Of a stretch of DNA of 64,000 nt, positions 63,662 through 64,000 are shown in pieces (the stretch's first letter is position 1; the number at the start of each line of letters is the position of its first letter). Source of the stretch: an uncultured Sedimentitalea sp. (lineage in GTDB: Bacteria; Pseudomonadota; Alphaproteobacteria; Rhodobacterales; Rhodobacteraceae). The stretch is from contig CANNGH010000003.1 of the NCBI GenBank assembly GCA_947504115.1, positions 372,001 to 436,000 of the forward strand, given 5' to 3'. The position numbers and the translations under genes were made by a program. A model generated the notes under the pieces. The model ran no database searches. It was not told the DNA's origin and was given only the letters and a program-made list of their open reading frames with translations.

Positions 63662-64000
63662 TCACTTGCCTCCGGATCGCGCGGGAATCAGGGGCCGCGC
63701 CAGATCATAGGCCTTGCGCATCACCGTGGGCAGGTCCGAGGGCCGGAATTCGTGGCAAGGCAGGAAAAAGCCCGTTTGCGCCTCGTCTTCGGCGGAAACA
63801 ATGACCGTTTTCACGGTCAGGATCAGGTGGAAATGGGTGAAGGTGTGACGCACCTCGCCCGGCAGGGTCTGCCAGTTCGCATCGAGCGGCGGGGCGTCCT
63901 GCACGGTTTCGCTCCATTCGGAACCGGGCCAGCCCAGCATTCCGCCCAGCAGCCCCTTGTCCGGGCGTCGCTCCAGCAGCCACGCGCCGTCGTCGCGCTG
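63662..64000 (-). CDS. mutY: A/G-specific adenine glycosylase MutY, C-terminal part (cut by window)
   Basis: The frame is open to the window edge, so only the last ~112 residues are seen. They match the NUDIX-like C-terminal domain of MutY, which recognises 8-oxoG: LLERRPDKGLLGGMLGWPG, then GEVRHTFTHFHLILTV (the FTHFxL hallmark) and an LPTVMRKAYDLA end. The catalytic glycosylase domain and Fe-S cysteines lie outside the window. Confidence 0.9.
   Translation of the reverse strand, partial: QRDDGAWLLERRPDKGLLGGMLGWPGSEWSETVQDAPPLDANWQTLPGEVRHTFTHFHLILTVKTVIVSAEDEAQTGFFLPCHEFRPSDLPTVMRKAYDLARPLIPARSGGK

Overview
The window is high-GC alphaproteobacterial chromosome, most likely from the Rhodobacterales (Roseobacter/Paracoccaceae group). 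The evidence is: a CcrM-type GANTC methyltransferase with GANTC sites in its own leader; a luxR-luxI pair; a PutA without a DNA-binding domain next to a divergent Lrp-type putR; a MetR/MetF divergent pair; a small EF-P neighbour typical of that order; and a dispersed GGGTATTT...CAGAAAGAAGC intergenic element. No taxonomic marker such as rRNA is present, so genus is not claimed.

Positions 1-16.6 kb form a mobile, defence-rich island that stops at a tRNA-Cys gene (16553-16626, minus). Next to the tRNA is a tyrosine integrase split by one base. Moving left from it: a membrane protein and an XRE regulator sharing a palindromic operator; a complete type III restriction-modification pair (mod-res) bracketed by a 21-bp perfect direct repeat; an unusual protein that carries what look like family-A (T7-like) DNA polymerase palm motifs; a scar where the N-terminus of a large MmeI-like methyltransferase is joined to a fragment of a second integrase; a 1.7-kaa exonuclease-RecQ-UvrD fusion; an IS110 transposase relic; and the end of a 2OG-Fe(II) oxygenase gene cut by the window edge.

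From 16.9 to 42.7 kb the sequence is core chromosome. It holds pcm-like/tolC/PopZ-like genes, efp, ygfZ, a glycosyltransferase, an MsbA-like ABC exporter, hisC, a YbaN-like protein, a crotonase, valS, an lrp/ornithine decarboxylase divergent pair, a DUF2235 hydrolase, a thioesterase, metF/metR, an NADP oxidoreductase, suhB, a rhomboid protease, putA/putR and tRNA-Leu(TAA).

From 42.7 to 64 kb there are functional clusters: quorum sensing (luxR, luxI and a small membrane protein); Fe-S handling (mrp-DUF971 and an extended Nfu); an sdhBCD set without sdhA, whose sdhB has a one-base frameshift; a malonate uptake and use operon (TRAP dctPQM-like genes, malonyl-CoA decarboxylase, malonyl-CoA synthetase) whose GntR regulator has decayed; a periplasmic sulfite dehydrogenase with its cytochrome c; an ornithine cyclodeaminase-like gene; a FAH hydrolase; rnhB; ccrM; alkB; and the 3' part of mutY.

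The best candidates for something undescribed are the polymerase-like island protein (7711-9060), the exonuclease-RecQ-UvrD fusion, and the XRE/membrane-protein pair. All functional calls rest on motif recognition by eye; no database search was run.
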